Positions 52,433 through 61,235 of a DNA stretch of 64,000 nt are shown piece after piece. Where the stretch lies: NCBI RefSeq assembly GCF_017168255.1, contig NZ_JABFAP010000001.1:2491499-2555498 (forward strand), in the 5' to 3' direction. A program made the translations under genes and the position numbers. Under the pieces are notes generated by a model. It did not search any database. It had not been told where the DNA came from and saw only the letters and a list, made by a program, of their open reading frames with translations. Every line of letters begins with the position of its first letter. The first letter of the stretch is position 1. Source of the DNA: Agrococcus sp. KRD186 (GTDB lineage: Bacteria > Actinomycetota > Actinomycetes > Actinomycetales > Microbacteriaceae).

Positions 52433-52774
52433 GGGGACCCTGCATGGCGACCTGCATCGGTGCTGGACATGCAGCCAGCGTAAGGTGTGGATTGCTCGCG
52501 TCCGGAAGGACGCACGCGGTTCGCATCGGTGAGGGAATGTCGATTGAGTGCGGTTCCGACCTGGGGAGCAGGTGATGGCGCCCTTACCGGCGGCGTCGAC
52601 TAGTAGCCCGACCACGATCTGCGGACCCACGGGCCGCTTCTTAGACAGGCCGACCTTCCGCAGCCCGTCCTCGTCGGCCTATACGCTCGAAGTACATCCG
52701 TCCGGCCCGACAGGCGCGTCACCTGACAAGCCTCCACCCGCACGGGAAGTACTCGTGCTTCCAGGGGTTCTGTC
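52433..52774. promoter_or_regulatory. Divergent control region of the defence island
   Basis: A 342-bp stretch without a convincing gene between the DUF6361 and nuclease-helicase starts. Two opposite promoters must lie here. No clear palindrome or hexamer pair stands out by eye. A 126-codon frame at 52548-52928 was rejected because it runs into the next gene and has no domain. Confidence 0.5.
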
Positions 52775-54628
52775 GTGCCGCTCTACCGCGGATCAGCTGT
52801 GCACCTGCGCGCCCGCATCGAGGCTGGCACGCTGGTGGACGAGATGGCGAAGTCGTTCTTCCACGAGGTCGGCCACAGACCGAGCGCTGGCGAGCGTGGG
52901 TCGTGGGCGAGCAGTCTCGACGTGCTGACCGGAGACCTCGTCGACGCAGGTCTGGGCGACGTGGAGGTGCTGCTCGAGCATCGACCGCCGTTGACCAGCA
53001 AGCGTGCCGACGTCATTCTCTGCGGCGTGCACCCGAGGTCTGCGAAGCCACAGGTGCTCGTCGTCGAGCTCAAGCAATGGTCCAAGGCGCGAATGCTCGA
53101 TTCGGCCGACGATGCCTGCGTGCTCGACGGCATGGGTGAGCGTCTGCATCCGCTCGCCCAGGTGCACGGCTACTGCGAGTACCTGAGGGACTTCACCGCT
53201 GTCTTGGAGCATCAGCACATCGACCTCACTGGCGTCGCCTACCTCCACAACGCGGACGACGACAGTATTCGTGATCTCTGGAACCTGCAGCCAGCGAGCG
53301 ACGTTCGCATGTTCACGGCTCAGAGGCGGGGTGAGTTCATCGACTTCCTGAAGAGCACGCTCGCGCCCGCGCCGGGGGCGGAGACTGCGGACGCGCTGCT
53401 CGGCTCGGCGATCAGACCCAGTCGTCAATTGCTCGCGGTGGCTGCCGAAGAGGTGCAGCGACAGGAGCAGTTCGTGCTCCTGGACGAGCAGCGTCTCGCC
53501 TACTCACTGGTGCTCCGGGCAGTCGAGCGCGCCCGTACGGCGAACGCGAAGGAAGCGATCATCGTCACCGGCGGCCCCGGATCCGGCAAGAGCGTCATCG
53601 CACTCGCCCTTATGGGAGAGCTTGCGCGTCAGGGCCGGAGCGTCGTGCATGCGACTGGCTCGGCCGCGGTCACGAAGACGCTCCGCAAGGTCGCCGGTGC
53701 CAGGGCTCCGCGCGTGCAGAAGCTGTTCAAGTTCTTCAACGACTTCATCGATGCCGAGAAGAACGGGCTCGACGTGCTGATCGCTGACGAGGCGCACCGG
53801 ATTCGGGAGAACTCCAGCAACCGTTATACGCCGGCTGCGAAGCGCACGGGACGGGCGCAGGTCGCAGAACTGATCGACGCTGCACGCGTGCCCGTCTTCC
53901 TGCTTGACGAGCACCAGGTGGTGCGCCCCGGTGAGCTGGGAACGGTCGCCGACATCAAGGCGGCAGCAGCGAGTGCCGGCATTGGCCATCGCGTCGTAGA
54001 GCTCGACGGCCAGTTCCGCGCTGGCGGCAGCCGGGCTTACGAGCACTGGGTGCTTCGCCTGCTCGGTCTCGAGCCCGGCGGGCCCGTCGCTTGGCAGGGC
54101 GATGATCGCTTCGACCTGCGGGTAGCGGCCGCTCCGAGCGCGATCGAGGATTCGTTGCGCGCGAAGCTCGTCGAGGGCTTCGGTGCCCGCATCGCGGCCG
54201 GGTACAGCTGGCCGTGGGGTGACCCGCAGGCCGACGGCACGTTGCCGTCCGACGTCGTGATCGGTGACTGGTCGAGGCCCTGGAACAACAAGAAGGACAC
54301 CAGCCACGGCGATGCCCCGGGCACACCCTTCTGGGCGAGCGATCCTCGCGGATTCGGGCAAGTCGGATGCGTCTACACGGCTCAGGGCTTCGAGTACGAC
54401 TACGCGGGCGTGATCTTTGGAGAGGACCTCGTCTGGCGCACCGACCGCTGGGTCGCACAGCCGGCGAGAAGTCACGACAGCCAGGTCAAGCGCGGGTCCC
54501 CAGCGCAGTTCGACCGGGCGGTGCGCAACACCTACAAGGTGCTGCTGACCCGGGGCATGCGGGGTGCGACGCTGTTCTCCACTGATGCGGAGACTCAGCA
54601 GCTGTTCGAGCAGCCCGTCGAGGCGTGA
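52775..54628 (+). CDS. DUF2075-type helicase with N-terminal nuclease-like domain
   Basis: A 617-residue protein, GTG start. Residues ~78-101 read KRADVILCG and VLVVELKQWS, matching the D...E-x-K core of a PD-(D/E)xK fold. The helicase core has Walker A TGGPGSGKSVIAL (~265), Walker B VLIADEAHRI (~335) and a C-terminal TRGMRGATLFS of SF1 type, as in DUF2075/Schlafen-like proteins. A nuclease-helicase fusion of this form suits DNA degradation. It is the first rightward gene; 148 bp separate it from the next. Confidence 0.87.
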   Translation: MPLYRGSAVHLRARIEAGTLVDEMAKSFFHEVGHRPSAGERGSWASSLDVLTGDLVDAGLGDVEVLLEHRPPLTSKRADVILCGVHPRSAKPQVLVVELKQWSKARMLDSADDACVLDGMGERLHPLAQVHGYCEYLRDFTAVLEHQHIDLTGVAYLHNADDDSIRDLWNLQPASDVRMFTAQRRGEFIDFLKSTLAPAPGAETADALLGSAIRPSRQLLAVAAEEVQRQEQFVLLDEQRLAYSLVLRAVERARTANAKEAIIVTGGPGSGKSVIALALMGELARQGRSVVHATGSAAVTKTLRKVAGARAPRVQKLFKFFNDFIDAEKNGLDVLIADEAHRIRENSSNRYTPAAKRTGRAQVAELIDAARVPVFLLDEHQVVRPGELGTVADIKAAAASAGIGHRVVELDGQFRAGGSRAYEHWVLRLLGLEPGGPVAWQGDDRFDLRVAAAPSAIEDSLRAKLVEGFGARIAAGYSWPWGDPQADGTLPSDVVIGDWSRPWNNKKDTSHGDAPGTPFWASDPRGFGQVGCVYTAQGFEYDYAGVIFGEDLVWRTDRWVAQPARSHDSQVKRGSPAQFDRAVRNTYKVLLTRGMRGATLFSTDAETQQLFEQPVEA

Positions 54629-54776
54629 ACGGTCGGAAGCGGCCAGGCTGACGCGCCGATCCTGTGGGGCAACGGTGCGTGTCACTCGCCGCGGTTACGC
54701 TGAGTGATAGTCACACTTTCCCCAGGAGTGCGGCTGCGCATCGGTGCGCGTGGGCTGGGCTAAGTCGAGGTGCGTC

Positions 54777-57509
54777 ATGGCACTTGAGGTCGTCGGTGGT
54801 GGTTCCAGCGCTGTCGCGGCGTCGTCGCATGCAGCGTGCGCGCGGTTCCGAGGCACGGATCCGCTGATCACCGGCATGACCCGCCGCAACCTCGCCAAGG
54901 CAGTCGGTTTCGCCGACAGCTCGGGCGCGATCCCACAGGCACGATGGATGCGCGCGATGGTGTTCGAGCGGCTCGTGCGCAATGAGAGCTTCGCGGGAGA
55001 GGTAGCGACTCGAACGATCGGTGCGCTCGGCCTTGCGCGGCCTGAGGAAGTCGTCACGGTCGATGCGCATGCGGGCGTCGCTGCGACGGCTCAGGCTCTC
55101 GAAGCAGCACATGCGCGTGCAGTCGAGCGCGGAGTCGCCACGCTGATCTTCCAGCTCGCCGTGCCATTCGTCGGCTTCGAAGACACGCGCGCCACAGATG
55201 TGAAGCCCGACTTCGCGGTCGTCGCGCCGGCTGTGGAGGCACAGCGCGCGTCTTGGCTCGTCATGGGCGATGCGAAGGATTACGAGCGTGTGAGGTCGCG
55301 AATCGACGATGCACGATTGCTGAAGGGCTTCCTGCAGGTCGCGATCGGTGCGGCATCGGCTGCTGCCTGGTCGAAGCTTCCTACCGGAATGGCTGTGCAT
55401 CGCAAGGGCGTGCTCGCGGTGCCCCGGAATGCGTTCCTCCAGCCAGCGCCGATTGTGGAGGACCTCTTCGACTACCAGGAAGAGGTGGCGCTGCGCATCG
55501 CCGAGCGGCGGCGAGAGGCCGAACAGTCGGTCTATCTGCCGGATCAGCCGGTGACGTCGATCGTGCAGCACCTCGAGGCGACGTTCGACCCGTCTGCGTG
55601 CAAGACCTGCACACTGTTCTCCTACTGTCGCGCGGAACTTCGTCGATCGGTCGAGCCCTCCGATCTGCTCATCGAGCTCGGCGTCGCCCGTGCAACACGT
55701 CGCCACGCGCTCGGACTGGTCGACGGCGTGACCGAGGTGGGGCGGGTGCCGGCGTCCACTGCCGCGAACATTCGCGCGACGCTGAGTGGCGTTGCAGAGT
55801 GGACGGGTCAGCGCCGTGTCGATCAGGCCGGTGCTCCGGGCAGCGTGAACGTCGTGGTCGCGAAGTCGGATGCTGCCGCGCTGGGCATGCACGGGATCGG
55901 CGTCCAGCGCGTCACGGCGGATGGTCGTGGGGCGTGGGCGTTCACGACATTCGATGACCCGCAGTCTTCTGACACCCGCCGCCGTGTCATGCGCCTGCTC
56001 GGAGATGCGCTGACCCGCGCGATGCGCGACCAGCGCCAGGCTGCAGGCGGTGGTGTCCCGCATGCAGTGCACTTGGTCGTGCCGGACGGCGCCACTGCCG
56101 ACCTGCTCGTGTCGATCGCCGACAACCTCGCAGGCGTGGAACTGAGTCGCCTGCGCTGGCTGCGCGACAAGGAGGAGGGGCGCCCTGCCCTCACCTACGA
56201 TGGCGAGCCAGCGGTGATCCCCCCGGGGATCAAGGAGGTCGAGCGCACCGCGATCGCACTGCTGCTCGAAGACGATCGGTCTCGCGCATTCCAGCTGCGC
56301 TGCCCGATCATCGACGTTCGCGACGTGCTGGCTCGTCACGTCGTCGCGGGCGGTCCCGCCGCCGATGCCTATCGCCTCGACTATCTCGTCGGCTGGGCCG
56401 AGTCGCACGAGGCCGCTCCGCTCGAGCACCGGGCGTTCGCCGACGCGATCGAAGCCGCGAAGCACACACCCGGCGCGCGTCTGACGAGCGACGCGTCCGA
56501 CGCGATCCACGAGGCACTCGTTGGTCGGCGTCGCAAGCCGAGCGACGTCCCGGTGACCGACCCCGAGGGCTACGCGCGGCTGGTGACCGAAGAACTGCAG
56601 TACAAGGCGGCGGTGCTCGAGCGGGCACTCGACGTGCTCGACCGTGTGCCGTCGTCGAACCTGCGGCCGGCCTACCGGGCGATCGAGTCGGATGCGCAGC
56701 AGGTCTGGCGCCGTCGGCTGACGCTCCACGCGTCCGATCTTGTCCGCTTCGGCCGCACGTACCGGCCGTGGCGCAATGCGCTCGTGCCGATGACCGAGAG
56801 CGACGGCGCATGCGCGTCCCAGCTGCTGGCGCTGTCCAACCCGCTTGCAGCGCGCGACCTCGCAGCCGACGCAGGCAACAGGCATGTCGCGTTCGCAAGG
56901 GTGGTGCGGGTGTTTCCACTCGTGCTCGAGATCGACTCTCGTCGCATCGGTGACGGGTCGCGGATCGTGGCGGTGGCGATCAATGGCGAGCCCTGCGCTG
57001 AAGAGTCAGACGTCGCCGTGGACACCTCCAAGAAGGGCTCGTTTAGCATCGACGGTCTTTCGATCGGGCCGCTTGCGCTGATCGACGAGGAACGACCGAA
57101 GCTGCTGCTCTGGGAGCCATTCCATGCCCCGATGGTCGAGGTGGGCGACGAGGTCGTCGTTGCCGACTTCTCCTGGTTCTCAGAGCTCAAGGGCATCAAG
57201 CAGCTGTCGATCCCGAAGCCGAAGGCAGACGACACGTCTGCCCCGAAGGCCGACTGCGTTCCTGAGTCCTTCGGAGACGATCCTGCATCGCATCAGTGGT
57301 GCTGTCGCTCGCACGAGAGCCGCGAGGCCGAGTTCGCCGACCAGCTCGCCGAGCGTCGTGCGAGGGGTCAGCTGAATCCCAACACGTGGCCGCCTGTGCG
57401 CGACGGTGACTCGTTCGAGGTGTCGGCGGCGGGCTCGCCTGTCGGCGACGCGTTTGCGGCCGTCGCCGTGCCGGTGCCGGATGACCAGACGATCGACGAC
57501 CTGGAGTGA
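54777..57509 (+). CDS. RecB-like nuclease with Cas4/AddB-type cysteine cluster
   Basis: A 910-residue protein. VKPDFAVV (Asp145) and LVMGDAKDYE (Asp165, Lys167) form a PD-(D/E)xK active site. The C-x-x-C-x6-C set CKTCTLFSYC (Cys275, 278, 285) with Cys21 near the N-terminus matches the 4Fe-4S nuclease type of AddB, Cas4 and Dna2. A second Cys/His cluster, WCCRSHE, lies near the C-terminus. ATG 54777 has GAGGTG upstream. The stop overlaps the SF1 helicase start (GTGA), so the two probably form a nuclease-helicase complex. Confidence 0.8.
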   Translation: MALEVVGGGSSAVAASSHAACARFRGTDPLITGMTRRNLAKAVGFADSSGAIPQARWMRAMVFERLVRNESFAGEVATRTIGALGLARPEEVVTVDAHAGVAATAQALEAAHARAVERGVATLIFQLAVPFVGFEDTRATDVKPDFAVVAPAVEAQRASWLVMGDAKDYERVRSRIDDARLLKGFLQVAIGAASAAAWSKLPTGMAVHRKGVLAVPRNAFLQPAPIVEDLFDYQEEVALRIAERRREAEQSVYLPDQPVTSIVQHLEATFDPSACKTCTLFSYCRAELRRSVEPSDLLIELGVARATRRHALGLVDGVTEVGRVPASTAANIRATLSGVAEWTGQRRVDQAGAPGSVNVVVAKSDAAALGMHGIGVQRVTADGRGAWAFTTFDDPQSSDTRRRVMRLLGDALTRAMRDQRQAAGGGVPHAVHLVVPDGATADLLVSIADNLAGVELSRLRWLRDKEEGRPALTYDGEPAVIPPGIKEVERTAIALLLEDDRSRAFQLRCPIIDVRDVLARHVVAGGPAADAYRLDYLVGWAESHEAAPLEHRAFADAIEAAKHTPGARLTSDASDAIHEALVGRRRKPSDVPVTDPEGYARLVTEELQYKAAVLERALDVLDRVPSSNLRPAYRAIESDAQQVWRRRLTLHASDLVRFGRTYRPWRNALVPMTESDGACASQLLALSNPLAARDLAADAGNRHVAFARVVRVFPLVLEIDSRRIGDGSRIVAVAINGEPCAEESDVAVDTSKKGSFSIDGLSIGPLALIDEERPKLLLWEPFHAPMVEVGDEVVVADFSWFSELKGIKQLSIPKPKADDTSAPKADCVPESFGDDPASHQWCCRSHESREAEFADQLAERRARGQLNPNTWPPVRDGDSFEVSAAGSPVGDAFAAVAVPVPDDQTIDDLE

Positions 57510-59038
57510 GCGTGCGCGAGGAGCAGACCGAGACCGGCCCCTTCTGGCCACCGCAGCGGGCCGCGCTTGGTGAGGAGTACCACGAGGCTGCGGCCGAGCT
57601 CAACACCGCCGTCGCCCAAGAGGCGAGCGCAGAGTTGGCGGAGATGCTGTCTGGCGCGTCACCGCTGGAGCGCATCCTGCTGAAGGCCGCAGCCGGTGCC
57701 GGAAAGTCGTTTGCGCTCAAGCGTCTGGTCGCAGAAGCCGTGCAGCATTCCCACGGGCGACGGGTGGCGATCACGGCGTTCACAAACAAGCAGGTGCGGC
57801 CGCTCGCAATGTCGCTCGGCACTGCGTTGGGCAAGAGTGAAGTCGCGATCCTGGCAAGCAAGGCTGCGTTCGCGGAGATGCCACCCGAGGTGCTTGATGT
57901 CGCGACGGTGGTGACGTCGACGAAAGACCTGCCGCTCGAAGTCAAGGTCGTCATCGGCACGGTGCACCGGCTGGGCGGCATCGGCGAGCTCAAGCGTCTG
58001 AGCAACCACCTCGGGCCGGGCGCCAACGGTATGGCGCCGTTCGATGTGCTGTTCGTCGACGAGGCGTGGCAGATCGCTCATCATCTCTTCGACAAGGTCA
58101 CGCGGCATGCCCCGCTGTGGGTGGGCGTGGGCGACGTGGGTCAATTGCCGCCGCTCGAGGTCGGTGACAACCCGTGGCGCGGCGATCCCGGCTACAACCC
58201 ATACCGGGCCTGGCCGACCGACTACGAAGATGACCCGCGCACCTGGGCGCGTGAGTTGCCTGCCGTGTGGCGGCCGGCCGCGGGGCATCTGGCACTCTGG
58301 CGAGCCTTCTACCCCGAGTGGTCGTCGCTGCACTGCGTCGCGGCTCCGGGCGATCGCTCGATCAACATCGCTGGCATGGCCGAGGGGGCCGCGGAGGTGT
58401 GGAGGCAAGTCGGCTCAGGCGTACCGACGTTGCTTGAGGTCGACGGGCTGCCAGAGGCTGAGGCAGCCGACATCGACCTTCCGCTGATGCAGTTCGTCGA
58501 GGGACTGCTCGACGAGTTCTTCGCGGCAGGAGCGTCGCTGGTTTCGGCTGAGTACGAAGCGGATGTCCCCGGTCGGCCGACCGGAGCGTGGCACACGACG
58601 GCGCCGGGAGGCGAGCAGAGCGACCCGATCGTCGCGATCCTCGCAACGCGCAACCAGTCCGTCGACGACGCGATCGAGGTGGTCGAACGTCTGCAGCAGA
58701 AGTACGAGCTGACCGACCGCGACATCGTCGCCTCGACCGTCGACTCCTGGCAGGGGCAGACGAACGGCATCACCATTGCGGTGCACCCGCTGAATGGCGC
58801 GAGCGAGCTCGACACATTCAACTCGGCGTTCGGCCGCCTCGCTGTGGCATGCACACGCGCGACTCACGGACTGCTGATGGTGACGCGTCCGGGCCTCGAC
58901 GAACTACTGGCTGAGGCACCCGCGCGCCCCGGCACGCCGTTCGGCGAGCCGGGTACGCGGCAGTTGCCTCGGCAGACGCACCAGCGCATCCTCGCGGCGT
59001 TCGCGCGCGGCCGCATCGACGTGTCGGACGACGAGTGA
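57506..59038 (+). CDS. SF1 AAA helicase paired with the FeS nuclease
   Basis: A 510-residue helicase. Walker A is KAAAGAGKSFALK (~60-72), Walker B VLFVDEAWQ (~180), then GDVGQLPPL (motif III, SF1), VDSWQGQTNGI (motif V) and AVACTRATHG (motif VI). The layout is close to the Upf1/Dna2-like SF1B and UvrD-like helicases. The GTG start overlaps the nuclease stop by 4 bp. It likely feeds DNA to the nuclease as AddA does for AddB. A 55-bp gap leads to the methyltransferase gene. Confidence 0.87.
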   Translation: MSVREEQTETGPFWPPQRAALGEEYHEAAAELNTAVAQEASAELAEMLSGASPLERILLKAAAGAGKSFALKRLVAEAVQHSHGRRVAITAFTNKQVRPLAMSLGTALGKSEVAILASKAAFAEMPPEVLDVATVVTSTKDLPLEVKVVIGTVHRLGGIGELKRLSNHLGPGANGMAPFDVLFVDEAWQIAHHLFDKVTRHAPLWVGVGDVGQLPPLEVGDNPWRGDPGYNPYRAWPTDYEDDPRTWARELPAVWRPAAGHLALWRAFYPEWSSLHCVAAPGDRSINIAGMAEGAAEVWRQVGSGVPTLLEVDGLPEAEAADIDLPLMQFVEGLLDEFFAAGASLVSAEYEADVPGRPTGAWHTTAPGGEQSDPIVAILATRNQSVDDAIEVVERLQQKYELTDRDIVASTVDSWQGQTNGITIAVHPLNGASELDTFNSAFGRLAVACTRATHGLLMVTRPGLDELLAEAPARPGTPFGEPGTRQLPRQTHQRILAAFARGRIDVSDDE

Positions 59039-59093
59039 CCGCCGCTCGGCTGAAAGACTTGATCCTCACCCTCGCTCACCATGAAGGAGCAAT

Positions 59094-61235
59094 GTGTCCC
59101 GGCTGAATGACCTGCTGAGGAAGCTCGAGACCACCGACGCCGCGCTCGCGAAGGACCTGAAGCGCGAGGTAGATGCGCTCGCGCACCGACGCGCGTTCGG
59201 CCTCAACTTCGAGCGGCACGTGCCCGAGGCAGTCGAGTTGCCTGGACGCCCCGTGCGTCGTGGCGACAAGGTGCGCATCCTGCCGCCGCGTGGTTCGAAG
59301 GCGAACGCGGGGGACGATCGCCTGTGGCGCGTCATCGCGATCGAGAAGGACTTCGCCGGTGCCCGCACCGCGACGCTCGAATTGATCGACGACACAGCGG
59401 AGACCGCCGCGTCGCAGGTCGACGACCTGGTCGTGGTCGCCGAGTTCCGCGACCCCATCTACCCCGGGCTCGTCTCGACCGGCAAGGTCGAGCGCGGTGG
59501 CGATAAGCCATATCACGCGGTCATCAACGCCGAGAATTACCACGCGCTGCAGACCTTGCTGTTCACGCACCGCGGCAAGGTCGACGCGATTTATATCGAC
59601 CCGCCCTACAACACCGGCGCGAAGGACTGGAAGTACAACAACGACTATGTCGAGGGTGAAGACCTGTACCGCCACTCGAAATGGCTCGCCTTCATGGAGC
59701 GCCGCCTCAAGCTCGCGAAGGAACTGCTCAATCCCGACGATTCAGTGCTGATTGTAACGATCGATGAGAAGGAATATCTTCGCCTGGGGATGCTGCTCGA
59801 GCAAACTTTTACGAGTGACGCCATTCAGATGGTGACGAGCGTGATCAACCCGATGGGATCACGGAGAGCCGACGAGTTCTCACGCGTCGAAGAGTACGTT
59901 TTTGTAGTTCGTATCGGTACGGCTGCAGTACCCGATACGGCTCGGACGATGCTGGATCGCGTGACGGATAAGAAGAGCGTCGGCGAGACGGAGGTCCGTT
60001 GGACTCCGCTGAATCGAGACGGCAATGGGTGGGAGCGATCTGCCCGGCCAAACTTGTTCTACCCCGTCTTTGTTGACCCGGTGACCCGGACTATCGCGGA
60101 GCTAGGCGAGTCTCTCAGTTTGACGGATCTTCGGTCGTCTGTTCCTGACCGAGCTGGACTCGTCACAGTGTGGCCGATGAAAGGTGACAGAGAAGCCCGC
60201 TGGCAGGTCGGCCAAAGTACTCTAAAACAGTTCCTCGAGGGCGGGTGGGTGTCGGTCGGCTCGTTCGATCCCGACCGGCGCGTCGCATCGATCCGATACC
60301 TGACCTCCGGCGCACAGGCCAAGGTGGCTTCGGGCGCCTTCCGAGTCACCGGCCGACGCCCTGACGGCTCGAATATCGTCGTTGCTGACGGTGCCGTTGA
60401 ACAGCGCCCCCGCTCGGTCTGGGTCGTTCCTTCTCATTCAGCGCGAGACTTCGGCACATCGTTGCTTAGGGCGTTCCTTCCCGACCGAAAGTTCCCGTAT
60501 CCCAAGTCGCTTTACGCGGTTGAAGACGCATTGCGCTTCTTCGTCGGCTCGAAGCCCCAGGCAATCGTTCTCGACTTCTTTGCAGGCTCTGGCACCACCA
60601 CCCATGCAGTATTGAGACTCAACAAACAAGACAATGGCTTCCGCCGGAGCGTCTCCATCACCAACAACGAGGTGGGGCCAGCGGACCAAGCGGACTTGCG
60701 AAAAGATGGATTTCGCCCTGGGGACCCGGAGTGGGAGCGATGGGGCATCTGCGATCACATCACTGAGCCACGTATTGCCGCGGCGATCACGGGCAACACG
60801 CCTGCGGGCGACTCAATCAAGGGGGACTACAAGTTCACCGACGAGTTCGCGATGGCGGATGGATTCGATGCAAACGTCGAGTTCTTCGCGCTCACGTACG
60901 AGGCGCCGTTGCGCGTGTCGAGTCACCGCGAGTTCGCGAAGGTAGCGCCGCTCTTGTGGCTGCGCGCAGGATCAGAGGGGCGTCGCATCGACGACGTGTC
61001 GTCAGGATGGGACGTCGCTGATACCTACGGCGTGCTCGCTGACCTGAATCAGGCGGATGACTTCGTCGAGGCGATCGCCGCGCAAGCGAAAGCGCGTCTC
61101 GCGTTCATCGTGACCGACGAGGATCGCCTGTTTGAGGCAGTCGTTCGCGACCTGCCAGACCATGTCGAGCCCGTACGCCTATACGAGGCGTACCTCCACA
61201 ACTTCGAGATCGAGACGGGCCGGAGCGCGCTGTGA
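59094..61235 (+). CDS. Site-specific adenine methyltransferase, type III Mod-like
   Basis: A 713-residue DNA N6-adenine methyltransferase. Motif IV is IYIDPPYNTG (residues ~167-175) and motif I is DFFAGSGTTTHAV (~493), with the recognition region between them; this order is the beta class of type III Mod proteins. Residues ~215-390 are encoded by clearly AT-richer DNA (59740-60260), so the target-recognition region was probably exchanged. It is coupled to a Res-like helicase by a GTGA overlap. It could protect host DNA from all nucleases of this island. Confidence 0.9.
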   Translation: MSRLNDLLRKLETTDAALAKDLKREVDALAHRRAFGLNFERHVPEAVELPGRPVRRGDKVRILPPRGSKANAGDDRLWRVIAIEKDFAGARTATLELIDDTAETAASQVDDLVVVAEFRDPIYPGLVSTGKVERGGDKPYHAVINAENYHALQTLLFTHRGKVDAIYIDPPYNTGAKDWKYNNDYVEGEDLYRHSKWLAFMERRLKLAKELLNPDDSVLIVTIDEKEYLRLGMLLEQTFTSDAIQMVTSVINPMGSRRADEFSRVEEYVFVVRIGTAAVPDTARTMLDRVTDKKSVGETEVRWTPLNRDGNGWERSARPNLFYPVFVDPVTRTIAELGESLSLTDLRSSVPDRAGLVTVWPMKGDREARWQVGQSTLKQFLEGGWVSVGSFDPDRRVASIRYLTSGAQAKVASGAFRVTGRRPDGSNIVVADGAVEQRPRSVWVVPSHSARDFGTSLLRAFLPDRKFPYPKSLYAVEDALRFFVGSKPQAIVLDFFAGSGTTTHAVLRLNKQDNGFRRSVSITNNEVGPADQADLRKDGFRPGDPEWERWGICDHITEPRIAAAITGNTPAGDSIKGDYKFTDEFAMADGFDANVEFFALTYEAPLRVSSHREFAKVAPLLWLRAGSEGRRIDDVSSGWDVADTYGVLADLNQADDFVEAIAAQAKARLAFIVTDEDRLFEAVVRDLPDHVEPVRLYEAYLHNFEIETGRSAL

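Noticed and set aside
52548..52928. 126-codon frame in the divergent control region
   Set aside because: It overlaps the start of the DUF2075-type gene, is low-complexity and lacks a ribosome-binding site that outperforms its neighbour.
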